This document shows positions 1 to 7,395 of a DNA stretch of 64,000 nucleotides, one piece after another. The translations under genes were made by a program, and so were the position numbers. The notes beneath the pieces are model-generated. The model was not told where the DNA came from. It saw only the letters and a list, made by a program, of their open reading frames with translations, and searched no databases. The DNA lies in assembly GCA_041390905.1 (NCBI GenBank), contig JAWKPA010000015.1, forward strand, positions 186,001-250,000, read 5' to 3'. Origin of the DNA: JACKCD01 sp041390905 (lineage in GTDB: Bacteria; Chloroflexota; Anaerolineae; Promineifilales; Promineifilaceae). Numbering within the stretch: position 1 is the stretch's first letter; each line of letters opens with the position of its first letter.

Positions 1-90
1 GGCTGTTTCCATCAACTGGGCATAAGAGACACCCTGGGCATCGGCGGCTTGCTCGGCCGCCACCATCTCGGCTACGCTAAATAGTTTCAA
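1..90 (-). CDS. NAD(P)H-hydrate epimerase (YjeF N-domain) fragment
   Basis: This is the 5' end of a gene that runs off the left edge. From the TTG at 90 the translation begins MKLFSVAEM and continues with an EQAADAQGVSYAQLME stretch, which matches the start of the YjeF_N domain (NAD(P)H-hydrate epimerase, usually fused to the ADP-dependent dehydratase). A GGGGAGAAGGGG purine tract sits just upstream of the TTG. An in-frame ATG at 144 would add 18 residues, but those are encoded by a hairpin repeat, so TTG is preferred. It lies about 60 bp downstream of the SDR gene on the same strand. Only 30 codons are visible, so catalytic residues cannot be checked. Confidence 0.6.
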   Translation of the reverse strand, partial: MKLFSVAEMVAAEQAADAQGVSYAQLMETA

Positions 91-130
91 CCCCTTCTCC
101 CCGCAGCCGAGCTTTCCCGCGTCAATGGTT

Positions 131-154
131 ACGAGGATGGGCATCCTCGGCTAC
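131..154. repeat. Short palindrome, CGAGGAT family, copy 1
   Basis: CGAGGAT and ATCCTCG arms flank a short GGGC/GGC loop, followed by GGCTAC, directly at the stop codon of the SDR gene. A near copy (CGAGGATTGGAATCCTCGGCTAC-like) lies at 42962-42985, again abutting the 3' end of a minus-strand gene. Confidence 0.7.
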
Positions 155-1143
155 TTAATGAGTTTTTGTTTTAGCAATCCTTCTTGCCAATACCATTCTA
201 GCGTGGCCCTGGCACCCTGGGCAAATGGGGTGGGGCAAAAACCCAGCTCGCGCTCCGCTTTTTCCGACGACACGCGCCAATCCTGAAAGACATAGTGCGC
301 TAGATTGCTGGGGTAAAATGGCTCCTGGTGGGTAAAGCGCGACAGCAGCGTCCAGCTATGTGCCAGCAGCAACACGGCGTTGGTGGGAATACTCAAACGC
401 CAATGATTGATGTGGGCCAAATCACTGACGATGGCGTTGATTTCGTTGTGACTCAATGATTGGCCGCAAATATTATAAACTTCGCCTGGCCGGCCGTGTT
501 CCAAAGCGCACAAAATGCCCTGCACCACATCTGGCGCAAAAACGGGAAAGGTAATATGTCGGCCGCCGTTGACGCGAATGCGCCAGCCGCGCAGGGGTTC
601 TTCAAAAAAAAGACGGTTAAAAGCGTAATGTCCCCAAGGGCCATAAAATGCGCCGGGGCGCAGCACGACCACCGGTAAACCACGTTCCCGATGATAGGCC
701 AGTGCCAGCATTTCGCCTTCCAACTTGGTGCGTTGGTATGGTTCTAGCGGCCGGCAGCGGGTAGTTTCGTTAATGACGCTGTTGGGGGTTTTGCCAATGG
801 CGGCAATGGTCGAGATATGGATAAAGCGTTTAACGTTGGCAGCCACGGCCGCTTCCAGCACGGCGGCGGTTCCGGCCACATTCACCCGCCAAAAGCTGGG
901 TGTGTCGCCCCAAAAGCGAAACTGCCCGGCGGCGTGGATCACCTGGTCACACCCCTGACACGCCTCGGCAATTGCCAGCGCGTCGGTAATGTCGTCGGCG
1001 TAGGCAATCTCTACCCCGTGCTGCTGTAAAAAAGTGATGTCGCTGCTGGGACGCACCACGGCACGTAGCTGGTGGCCGTCCGCCAGCAATTGTGGGATGA
1101 GGTTGCGGCCAAGAAAGCCTGTGGCTCCAGTGATAAGTATCAT
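151..1143 (-). CDS. NAD-dependent epimerase/dehydratase (extended SDR)
   Basis: The 330-residue protein starts with a beta strand and the dinucleotide-binding motif GATGFLG (residues 6-12). It has the extended-SDR catalytic YxxxK (Y136, K140) after a serine/threonine-rich strand (HISTIAAIG). Length and motifs fit the NAD(P)-dependent epimerase/dehydratase family, including dihydroflavonol-reductase-like and hopanoid-associated HpnA-like enzymes that act on nucleotide sugars or sterol-like substrates. The exact substrate cannot be read from the sequence. The ATG at 1143 directly precedes the Rossmann fold, so the start is firm. The 3' end abuts a small palindrome. It stands alone between the YjeF fragment and a hairpin. 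Confidence 0.85.
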   Translation of the reverse strand: MILITGATGFLGRNLIPQLLADGHQLRAVVRPSSDITFLQQHGVEIAYADDITDALAIAEACQGCDQVIHAAGQFRFWGDTPSFWRVNVAGTAAVLEAAVAANVKRFIHISTIAAIGKTPNSVINETTRCRPLEPYQRTKLEGEMLALAYHRERGLPVVVLRPGAFYGPWGHYAFNRLFFEEPLRGWRIRVNGGRHITFPVFAPDVVQGILCALEHGRPGEVYNICGQSLSHNEINAIVSDLAHINHWRLSIPTNAVLLLAHSWTLLSRFTHQEPFYPSNLAHYVFQDWRVSSEKAERELGFCPTPFAQGARATLEWYWQEGLLKQKLIK

Positions 1144-1156
1144 GGGTGGGAGGGGG

Positions 1157-1204
1157 TCATCGGTAATCAGCTATCAGGAGGCACTGATGGCTGATTACCG
1201 ATGA
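1157..1204. repeat. Tandem-repeat hairpin, GTAATCAG family
   Basis: A perfect 15-bp inverted repeat (TCATCGGTAATCAGC at 1157-1171, complement at 1190-1204) lies between the SDR gene and the tRNA. A further CTGATTACTGA unit follows to about 1216. Members of the same family occur at 7319, 8769, 25586, 36530, 37213, 44222 and 60111. Confidence 0.85.
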
Positions 1205-1306
1205 CTGATTACTGACAACAGGATGAGTCAGCATTATTGATTAGTGACAATATCGAGGGAGTATAAGGGACAAATGTTGAGATTTGTCTTTCGGTTGAGA
1301 AAAGAG

Positions 1307-1379
1307 TACCCCAGGAGGGATTCGAACCCCCAACCACCGGATTAGAAGTCCGATGCTCTATCCCTTGAGCTACTGGGGC
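1307..1379 (-). tRNA. tRNA-Arg (anticodon TCT)
   Basis: The minus strand from 1379 to 1307 folds as a cloverleaf. The acceptor stem GCCCCAG pairs with CTGGGGT (one G-T pair). The anticodon loop CTTCTAA carries TCT in a TCGGA/TCCGG stem. The T arm has GGTTCGAATCC. The discriminator base is A and CCA is not encoded. It decodes AGA/AGG arginine codons. Confidence 0.95.
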
Positions 1380-1393
1380 TAGAAGGTATGGTT

Positions 1394-1422
1394 ATTGTAG
1401 TTGGCAATAAAACGGCCGTCAA
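1394..1422 (-). promoter_or_regulatory. Sigma-70-type promoter of tRNA-Arg
   Basis: On the minus strand, TTGACG (1422-1417) and TACAAT (1399-1394) are separated by 17 bp, placing the start about 8 bp before the tRNA. The -35 box and start of the spacer overlap a copy of the ACGGCCGT palindrome. Confidence 0.7.
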
Positions 1423-1682
1423 TTGGGGAAATGTTGTCCTCCGGCCGTTGGTGGAAATAAGCTAACCTGGTCGTTATCGTGCAGCATGGCATCAATGTTA
1501 ACCGCTTCACCATTGATTGAAGCAGCATTCAGCGAACCGCTGGGCAACCCTAACGCCTCTACCAGTTGAATGACGCGAGCGCCATCGGGGAGGGTGACGG
1601 AAAAAGGGTGATGGGGCGCACCAACGGCCGTTTCCGGCCGATAGCGGCGCAGCACCCCATATAACTTCACATTAATCTTCAT
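1419..1682 (-). CDS. MoaD/ThiS-family ubiquitin-like protein
   Basis: This 87-residue beta-grasp protein begins MKINVKLYGVLRRY. It has the family pattern of a hydrophobic VIQLVEALGL helix and an NDQVSLFPPTAGG tail. MoaD/ThiS proteins carry sulfur as a C-terminal Gly-Gly thiocarboxylate in molybdopterin or thiamine synthesis. Here the GG is followed by five residues (QHFPN), so it would need trimming or may not be activated. The ATG at 1682 overlaps the 3' end of the upstream gene by 11 bp, suggesting translational coupling. A longer reading from 1712 would add 10 residues lying inside the upstream gene. No MoaE, ThiF or MoeB homologue is nearby, so the sulfur pathway is unassigned. Confidence 0.75.
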   Translation of the reverse strand: MKINVKLYGVLRRYRPETAVGAPHHPFSVTLPDGARVIQLVEALGLPSGSLNAASINGEAVNIDAMLHDNDQVSLFPPTAGGQHFPN

Positions 1683-2121
1683 CAGGTACCGGCCGAATGC
1701 CCTGGTAAACACGCGGGCCGCCCAGCGTCCGCAGTATCACCGTTGGCGACCGCTGCACCCGCTTGGCAATCTCACGCGCCGTCATCGGTTGGTTGGCGTT
1801 TGCCAACAGCACGCAAAACGCCGCGTCCACCAGCGACGTGCGCGTGGCGAAATCAGGCGGCATTTGGTTAAAGTAGCTCTGGATCAGATATTGGAACCCA
1901 TCAACCTGGCGCACTTCGCCTGTTTGTGGGTCAACCAGATCAACCTCTTCAATATCAGAAGATGGAATAATATCTTCACCAATGTTCAACCGCGTTTGTA
2001 GAAACGTCTTTAAATCAAGGTCAGACTCCTCCCACCAAGAATAATCAATATAAAACTTGGTGTCCGCCGTAACGCGCTTGATAGACGCTGGATTAATCTT
2101 GGGTCGTGGGTCAGTAGACAC
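1672..2121 (-). CDS. Conserved hypothetical protein, possible C-terminal winged helix
   Basis: A 149-residue acidic protein starting at GTG 2121, with GAGGG about 7 nt upstream. The N-terminal half (YIDYSWWEESDLDLKTFLQ) is aromatic and acidic. The C-terminal part (MTAREIAKRVQRSPTVILRTLGG) reads like a helix-turn-helix or HARE-HTH-type wing, which suggests nucleic-acid binding; this is inference. No enzyme motif is visible. It sits between the 527-residue hypothetical and the MoaD-like gene on the same strand, and overlaps the latter. I do not recognise a named family. Confidence 0.7.
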   Translation of the reverse strand: MSTDPRPKINPASIKRVTADTKFYIDYSWWEESDLDLKTFLQTRLNIGEDIIPSSDIEEVDLVDPQTGEVRQVDGFQYLIQSYFNQMPPDFATRTSLVDAAFCVLLANANQPMTAREIAKRVQRSPTVILRTLGGPRVYQGIRPVPDED

Positions 2122-2184
2122 GTCAATCCCTCACTTTGGGTAATCAGAGGCCTCGCATTAATCGCAACGGAAGCCCCAATACAA

Positions 2185-3768
2185 TTAATTTCCTTGCCAA
2201 CGGCTACTGTCAAAGCGCCAATAATGGTCGCCCACCGGTTGAAAAGCAGGATGACGCACAAGCTCGGCAAAGATAGGACCTGGCGGCAGCCGCTTGAGCA
2301 TGTTAATGGCGCTGTAAAGTGTTTTGGCATGAACCGTATTTTGCGGGTTCAGTGCCGACAATTCGGGGAAAATTTCGGCTAGCAGGGAGGCAATGGAGCG
2401 GTGATTTGTTTCCACACGTCGCCACAGGGTATCAATGGCCGCCACCACATCTGTGCCAACAATAAGCAAGTCATCATAGCCGGCCGCAATGGCGCGGCGG
2501 TTTAGCTCAAAGCGAATACGGTTGTTGTTGGCAGTCGCCAGCCGCACCCACTCCCGGCGCGGCCGGTGGCGGTCATACCCCAACATCACAACACCCGGTT
2601 TCGGGCCAGGCTTCAGGTGAATAAACCCGCCAATGGGAATTTCGTTGGCAGCAAACCAATCCTTAAAGCCAAAGATATAGCGCTGTTCTTGCACAACCCA
2701 GCCGACAATTTCTTCCTGCGTTTCATCATCCACAAAAATGATGCGCTGGCGCGGTGAACGGCTGCTGGGAAAGAGCGGGCGTGTGCTGCTATTGAGCGGC
2801 AGCGTGCCAGACAGCCGATGGGGGTAGGTAAGCGTAAGCAGGGTGGATTGCTGGTGGGTGACAGGCTGCAAATCTGACCATTCATCATCCAGCTCGCGCT
2901 CCAGCATGAGCAGTTGGGGGCTAAGCAGGGCGCGGTCGTAGGGGATAGGAGTATAGCGCAGCCGTTCGGGGATGTCGCGCACTTCGTCTGGCTCCAGCCG
3001 ATGCAGGAACCAGTGTACTTGTCCGGTGGGGGCAATTTCATCAAAACGGCCGTCTTGCTGTAGGCCATAATTTAAGGAAAAGCGTTGTACCGAGAGCGGA
3101 ATGCTGGGGTCAATATCCAAATGCGGCAAAATTTCTTCCGGGGGCAGCGGGCCACCACCGCTAATTTCCAAAACAGCTTCGGCCAGGTGAAGATGCCCGA
3201 TGTTGATATCGCACATAAGCGACTTGACAAACCATTCCTTGCCCAGGCGGATAAACTCAGCGTGATCTGTCAGCATTGTCCCCAATTTCTCGCTGACCAA
3301 ATGGGCGTAGCGATTATAGAGGGGTTCAATACTGACATCCCGCAACGATGCCAGTAGTTGGTCGTTGTTGTCTGAATTCAGCACATGGCTGGTTTGTAAG
3401 CTCATGGCAAATTCACGCGATTTGCCGTTAATGGTGGTTTTAAAGACATTAAAGTCACCGTATTCCGGATTTTTGCCAACACGGACTTCTTCAACCACAC
3501 CGTTAGCAAATTTAATCGCGGGGAAAACGAGATTGTCACCAACCTTGTAGCTTTGGCGTGGCTGATACACTTTTTTACCGGCCAGTTTGCGTTCGGTTTG
3601 TTTGGCCTCATCCTGAATGCGGCGTTCCATAACCGTTCGTACCAGCGTATCGAGCGTTTCCGGTTGCCCCGTGTCCAGAAAGTGGTTGTAGATGTGTTCA
3701 ACATCTGCGTCGTTTATTGAAAAATCTTGACCCCAATAGGCTGCTGTTTGCGTTTGCGCCTGAATCAC
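2185..3768 (-). CDS. Conserved hypothetical protein (527 aa)
   Basis: Starts at GTG 3768, preceded by AGGAG with 7-nt spacing. An N-terminal region (residues ~50-120) rich in Lys/Arg and Val (VYQPRQSYKVGDNLVFP) looks like a small beta-barrel. The middle is mostly beta and acidic. The end (HPAFQPVGDHYWRFDSSRW) resembles the terminal strand of HARE-HTH-like winged helices. There is no signal peptide, membrane segment or known catalytic motif. It is the first gene of a three-gene minus-strand cluster with the 149-residue protein and the MoaD-like protein. The cluster may be lineage-specific. Function unknown. Confidence 0.75.
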   Translation of the reverse strand: MIQAQTQTAAYWGQDFSINDADVEHIYNHFLDTGQPETLDTLVRTVMERRIQDEAKQTERKLAGKKVYQPRQSYKVGDNLVFPAIKFANGVVEEVRVGKNPEYGDFNVFKTTINGKSREFAMSLQTSHVLNSDNNDQLLASLRDVSIEPLYNRYAHLVSEKLGTMLTDHAEFIRLGKEWFVKSLMCDINIGHLHLAEAVLEISGGGPLPPEEILPHLDIDPSIPLSVQRFSLNYGLQQDGRFDEIAPTGQVHWFLHRLEPDEVRDIPERLRYTPIPYDRALLSPQLLMLERELDDEWSDLQPVTHQQSTLLTLTYPHRLSGTLPLNSSTRPLFPSSRSPRQRIIFVDDETQEEIVGWVVQEQRYIFGFKDWFAANEIPIGGFIHLKPGPKPGVVMLGYDRHRPRREWVRLATANNNRIRFELNRRAIAAGYDDLLIVGTDVVAAIDTLWRRVETNHRSIASLLAEIFPELSALNPQNTVHAKTLYSAINMLKRLPPGPIFAELVRHPAFQPVGDHYWRFDSSRWQGN

Positions 3769-4144
3769 ATTTAACTCCTATGCACCGGGGGAACGTCTGT
3801 TTCTAAGGTGGCGATTGTGGATAAAATTGAAAACGGTGCTTGTCATCTACGATTTAGATACTGTTTGCTGTCTACCCCGATTGTGTCATCTATTAAAGAA
3901 AAGTTTGGAGAGTAAACAAACGTGCCCTTGTTTGCTGCTGTGTGCGTTGTGGGTACCAAACAGATATAGGCACCTGGGCGGGATTTTTGTCTGGCAAACG
4001 CATATTTAGCGTGGGTTTCCACGGTGATGTTTGCCAAACACAATCTAAAATTATACCAAATCGTTTAGCTGCTTGCCAATCCGATTGTTACCCGCCGACT
4101 CCACGATGAAACGTAGACGTTTTCCTAACGTAAGCTGAGGGTGT
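3769..4144. other. Divergent intergenic region, no gene seen
   Basis: About 375 bp between the minus-strand 527-residue gene and the promoter of the glycosidase-like gene. It is more AT-rich than its surroundings and has no credible reading frame. A TGGCAAACG / TTTGCCAAAC inverted pair lies around 3992-4040. Control elements for the minus-strand gene are expected here, but no clear promoter was recognised. Confidence 0.5.
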
Positions 4145-4174
4145 TTGCAATCTTTTTAAACGATGTGCTAGAAT
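4145..4174 (+). promoter_or_regulatory. Sigma-70-type promoter for the 4274 gene
   Basis: TTGCAA (4145-4150) and TAGAAT (4169-4174) with an 18-bp spacer. The predicted start lies about 25 bp before a terminator-like hairpin in the leader. Confidence 0.6.
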
Positions 4175-4205
4175 TTGCGCCGATTTTGATGGTTCACATG
4201 GATGC

Positions 4206-4231
4206 GGGCGGCTTAACAGGCCGCTTTTTTT
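4206..4231 (+). terminator. Leader hairpin with T tract (attenuator-like)
   Basis: GCGGC (4208-4212) pairs with GCCGC (4220-4224) across a 7-nt loop, followed by seven T residues. It lies between the promoter at 4145 and the start codon at 4274, so it would end transcription before the gene unless it is bypassed. Confidence 0.6.
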
Positions 4232-4273
4232 GCGTACTGAACGAATCTTGCAACTTCAGAAGAGGTATGGTGT

Positions 4274-7200
4274 ATGGAAAACAAACGTCCCACCGGCTTG
4301 ATTATTGTCGGTTTTTTGATTGTGCTGGCGTTGATTATCGCTGGCCTGTTTTTACCGCCCATTTCGCTGGGTGATCGCTTGGGTTTGACGGGAGGGGATG
4401 AGGCGGCAGAAACGGCCGTTTCTCCCACCACCACGGACACATCCGGGACAAGTAATGAAGAAACGGCCGTTGTTGAGGCCACAACCTCCGTTCCCGGCGA
4501 AGTGGCTTTGTCGTTGAGCAGCGGCAGTGCCACCGTTAGTGCCGGTGGCGAAACGGGTTCGGCGCCGGCCAATGTGGCCTTCCAGAGCCAGGTTTACGCC
4601 ATTGCTTATGAAGGGGCTGCTCCCACGGGGCAAGTAGCTCTGAACGTACCCACTGGCAGCGACGGCAGCAAGCTCGACATGATGGGCTGGGATGGCAGCA
4701 GTTGGCGCTTTATGCCCAGCCAGTATGATGCGGGCAAGCAGCAGTTGGTTTCTGTGTCCGCCCCGTTACCGCAGTCGGTGGCACTGGTGCAGGCAAATGC
4801 CCCCGTTTCGCCGGCCGTGGCGGCGGCACTGCCCAGCGATGCCGAAGTGGCAAGCGAGGTTGCGGCTGAATTGACCGAGGTCATGGTGGGGCCGTTGCAG
4901 CTACAGCCGGATGGCACGTTGGCTGGGGAAGTAACGGCCGTTTCTGGCTGGCCCAATCAATATCTTCACGTCACCAATGTCGGGGCGGTTGTTGACCAAA
5001 CGGCCGTTGGTAATTTGTTGAGCGATGCCAACATGCAGGCCAGCCACATCAACGACCTGGTGGCGCGAGCCAGCGGCGGCGGCTTCGCCGGGGTCAATCT
5101 GGATTATCAGGGCGTGGATGGCGGGCAGAAAGACGCCTTTACCGCTTTTGTTAACAATCTGGCAACTGCGCTTGATGGGCAGAACCTGTCGCTGGCCGTG
5201 ACGCTAGGTACGCCTACCCTGGCGGGTAGCGTTTGGGACAGCAGCGGGCAGGATTGGGTGGCCCTGGGTCAAGCTGCCGACACAGTGAATCTGAAGCTGC
5301 CGGCCGACCCCCTGGCCTATGGTGACGGTGGCAATGCCGAGCAACTGATTGTCTGGGCAGCCGGACAAATTGAGCGCAGCAAGCTCACTGCCTTGCTCAA
5401 CGCCGGAGCCGTTGACCGCATTGGCGAGGCGTTTGTCGAGATGGACAACCAGGCAGCCTTAGCCAGCCTGGGGACGCTCGAATTTGTTTCGGGTAGTGAA
5501 GAGGTTGACATCGCCAGCCCCATCGAGGTTGCCCTGTCAGGCACGGCAACGTCGCTGGAATGGGATGGCGGGGCGTTGACCTATAAATATGGCTATGAAG
5601 ATAACGGCCAGAGCCACAACGTGTGGCTTGGTAATGAGGCAGCGTTGAGCCACCGCGCCCGTTTGGCAAGCCGCTACAATTTGCGCGGGATTGTGGTGGA
5701 TGGCCTGGCTGGTGCCGGTACTGGTTACGCAATGGCACTTGCCAGCTATTTAGGGCAGGCGCAAGCACCGCAGCCGGCCGGTGCGGCCATTGTCTGGACG
5801 GTGCGGGATGAAAGCGACAGCGTGCTGGCAAGTGCCAGCGGCAGTGACCTGACCTTTAGCTGGGATGGCAGTGAGAATGCGGGTAATTACAGCGTAAATG
5901 CGGAGTTTGCCCTGGGTGATACGGTGCTGCCATTGGATTCGCTGCCGGTGGCGGTGGTGGATTTAACGGCCGTTGCTGCCGAAGAACCCCCCGCTGAAGA
6001 AGCTGCAACCCCTGCCGCCGAAGAATCAGCTGAGACCGAAGCCGCTGCACCAGCCGCCGGGTCTGGCAAAGCTACCGTCAACGTCGGCTCCAACGTGCGT
6101 ACCGGCCCCGGCCTGAGCTATGGCACCATTGCCGGCGGCGTGGAAGGCGGCTTGCAAGTAACGGTTATTGGTCGTAACTCCGATTCAAGCTGGCTCAACA
6201 TCATCATGCCCGATGGGGCAACCGAAGGCTGGATTTTCGCAAGCCTTGTTACAGTTGATCCGACATTGAACGTAGGTGGTTTGCCCGTTGTTGAGGTGGC
6301 ACCGCCTGCCCCGGCCGCATCTGCTGGGGCAAGTTCTGGCAGCAGTGGCAGTAGCACTGGTTCAACCACCGCGCCGCCACCGGCACCCATTGCCAACACC
6401 GGCTTTGAACTGGGCGGCCAAACCCACACCCTGGCAAACCCTACCCTGATGAGCTATGCCGGGATGAAATGGGTCAAATTCCAGCATAAATGGGGTTCGG
6501 GCGATACGGCAGACGCGGTTAAGGGGCGGATTGACCAGGCGCACGGCAATGGCTTTAAGGTATTGTTGAGTATTCCTGGTGCCGACCATAGCAGCATTGA
6601 TTACAACGCCTATGTCAACTTCTTGTCGGGTGTTGCCAAACTTGGCCCCGATGCCATTGAAATCTGGAATGAGATGAATATTGACCGCGAGTGGCCGAAT
6701 GGGCAGATTAGCCCCACGACCTATGTCAACAACATGCTCAAGCCGGCGTATCAGGCGATTAAGGCGGCTAACCCCAATGTGATGGTGATTAGTGGTGCGC
6801 CTGCCCCGACGGGCTTCTTTGGTGGCTGTGGTGGCGGTGGCTGTGATGATGGCCCCTATATGGCGGGTATGGCTGCTGCTGGGGCTGCTAATTATATGGA
6901 TTGTATTGGCATTCACTACAATGAAGGGATTATTTCGCCCAACCAAACCAGTGGCGACCCGCGTACTGAACATTATACGCGCTATTTCTGGGGGATGGTC
7001 AATACCTACTCTAATGCGTTTGGTGGCTCGCGGCCGCTGTGCTTTACCGAGCTTGGCTATTTGACCGGGCAGGATTATGGTGGGCTTCCGGCCGGCTTTG
7101 CCTGGGCGGGCAACACCACCATTGCCCAGCACGCACAGTGGTTGGCCGAGGCGGCGAGTTTGGCGGCCGGCAGTGGCAAGGTACGGATGATGATTGTCTT

Positions 7201-7315
7201 TAACGTGGATTTTGTGACGTTTAATTCTGACCCGCAGGCTGGGTTTGCCATGATTCGCAAGGATGGGAGCTGCCCGGCGTGTGAGACGCTGCGGGCGGTA
7301 ACGGGTGGACGTTAA
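4274..7315 (+). CDS. Membrane-anchored multidomain glycoside-hydrolase-like protein with SH3b domain
   Basis: The 1013-residue protein has one N-terminal membrane anchor (residues ~10-29) and an acidic low-complexity linker. A region at ~215-500 resembles the GH18 barrel (FAGVNLDYQGV near residue 270). There is a bacterial SH3 domain at ~595-665 (NVRTGPGLSYGT), a Gly/Ser/Pro linker, then a clan-A-like TIM-barrel domain from ~705. In that domain EIWNEMNIDREW (acid/base Glu near 800) and CFTELGYLTG (nucleophile Glu near 926) fit GH39/GH5-type retaining enzymes. In the GH18-like part the usual final Glu of DxxDxE is Gln, so that part is probably inactive and may only bind. The C-terminal domain is paralogous to the next two genes. 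The likely role is extracellular glycan binding or cleavage. RBS GAAGAGG precedes the ATG. Confidence 0.75.
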   Translation: MENKRPTGLIIVGFLIVLALIIAGLFLPPISLGDRLGLTGGDEAAETAVSPTTTDTSGTSNEETAVVEATTSVPGEVALSLSSGSATVSAGGETGSAPANVAFQSQVYAIAYEGAAPTGQVALNVPTGSDGSKLDMMGWDGSSWRFMPSQYDAGKQQLVSVSAPLPQSVALVQANAPVSPAVAAALPSDAEVASEVAAELTEVMVGPLQLQPDGTLAGEVTAVSGWPNQYLHVTNVGAVVDQTAVGNLLSDANMQASHINDLVARASGGGFAGVNLDYQGVDGGQKDAFTAFVNNLATALDGQNLSLAVTLGTPTLAGSVWDSSGQDWVALGQAADTVNLKLPADPLAYGDGGNAEQLIVWAAGQIERSKLTALLNAGAVDRIGEAFVEMDNQAALASLGTLEFVSGSEEVDIASPIEVALSGTATSLEWDGGALTYKYGYEDNGQSHNVWLGNEAALSHRARLASRYNLRGIVVDGLAGAGTGYAMALASYLGQAQAPQPAGAAIVWTVRDESDSVLASASGSDLTFSWDGSENAGNYSVNAEFALGDTVLPLDSLPVAVVDLTAVAAEEPPAEEAATPAAEESAETEAAAPAAGSGKATVNVGSNVRTGPGLSYGTIAGGVEGGLQVTVIGRNSDSSWLNIIMPDGATEGWIFASLVTVDPTLNVGGLPVVEVAPPAPAASAGASSGSSGSSTGSTTAPPPAPIANTGFELGGQTHTLANPTLMSYAGMKWVKFQHKWGSGDTADAVKGRIDQAHGNGFKVLLSIPGADHSSIDYNAYVNFLSGVAKLGPDAIEIWNEMNIDREWPNGQISPTTYVNNMLKPAYQAIKAANPNVMVISGAPAPTGFFGGCGGGGCDDGPYMAGMAAAGAANYMDCIGIHYNEGIISPNQTSGDPRTEHYTRYFWGMVNTYSNAFGGSRPLCFTELGYLTGQDYGGLPAGFAWAGNTTIAQHAQWLAEAASLAAGSGKVRMMIVFNVDFVTFNSDPQAGFAMIRKDGSCPACETLRAVTGGR

Positions 7316-7318
7316 TTT

Positions 7319-7376
7319 GGTAATCGGTAAATAGTAATCAGTAGACTGATTACCGATTACTGATGACTGATTACTG
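7319..7376. repeat. Tandem-repeat hairpin, GTAATCAG family
   Basis: GGTAATCGGTAAATAGTAATCAGT is followed after GAG by ACTGATTACCGATTACTGATG-type complementary units. It starts 4 bp after the stop codon of the preceding gene. Confidence 0.85.
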
Positions 7377-7395
7377 GACTCAGTGAGGTCTTGGT

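Noticed and set aside
6362..7132. A 256-residue minus-strand frame opposite the glycosidase domain
   Set aside because: It is a shadow of the GC-rich plus-strand gene, without start context or homology features.
7319..7376. CRISPR-like array suspected from repeated TAATCAG units here and in similar gaps
   Set aside because: Units are 7-10 bp without unique spacers and are arranged as complementary arms, not as direct repeats with spacers; no cas genes are present.
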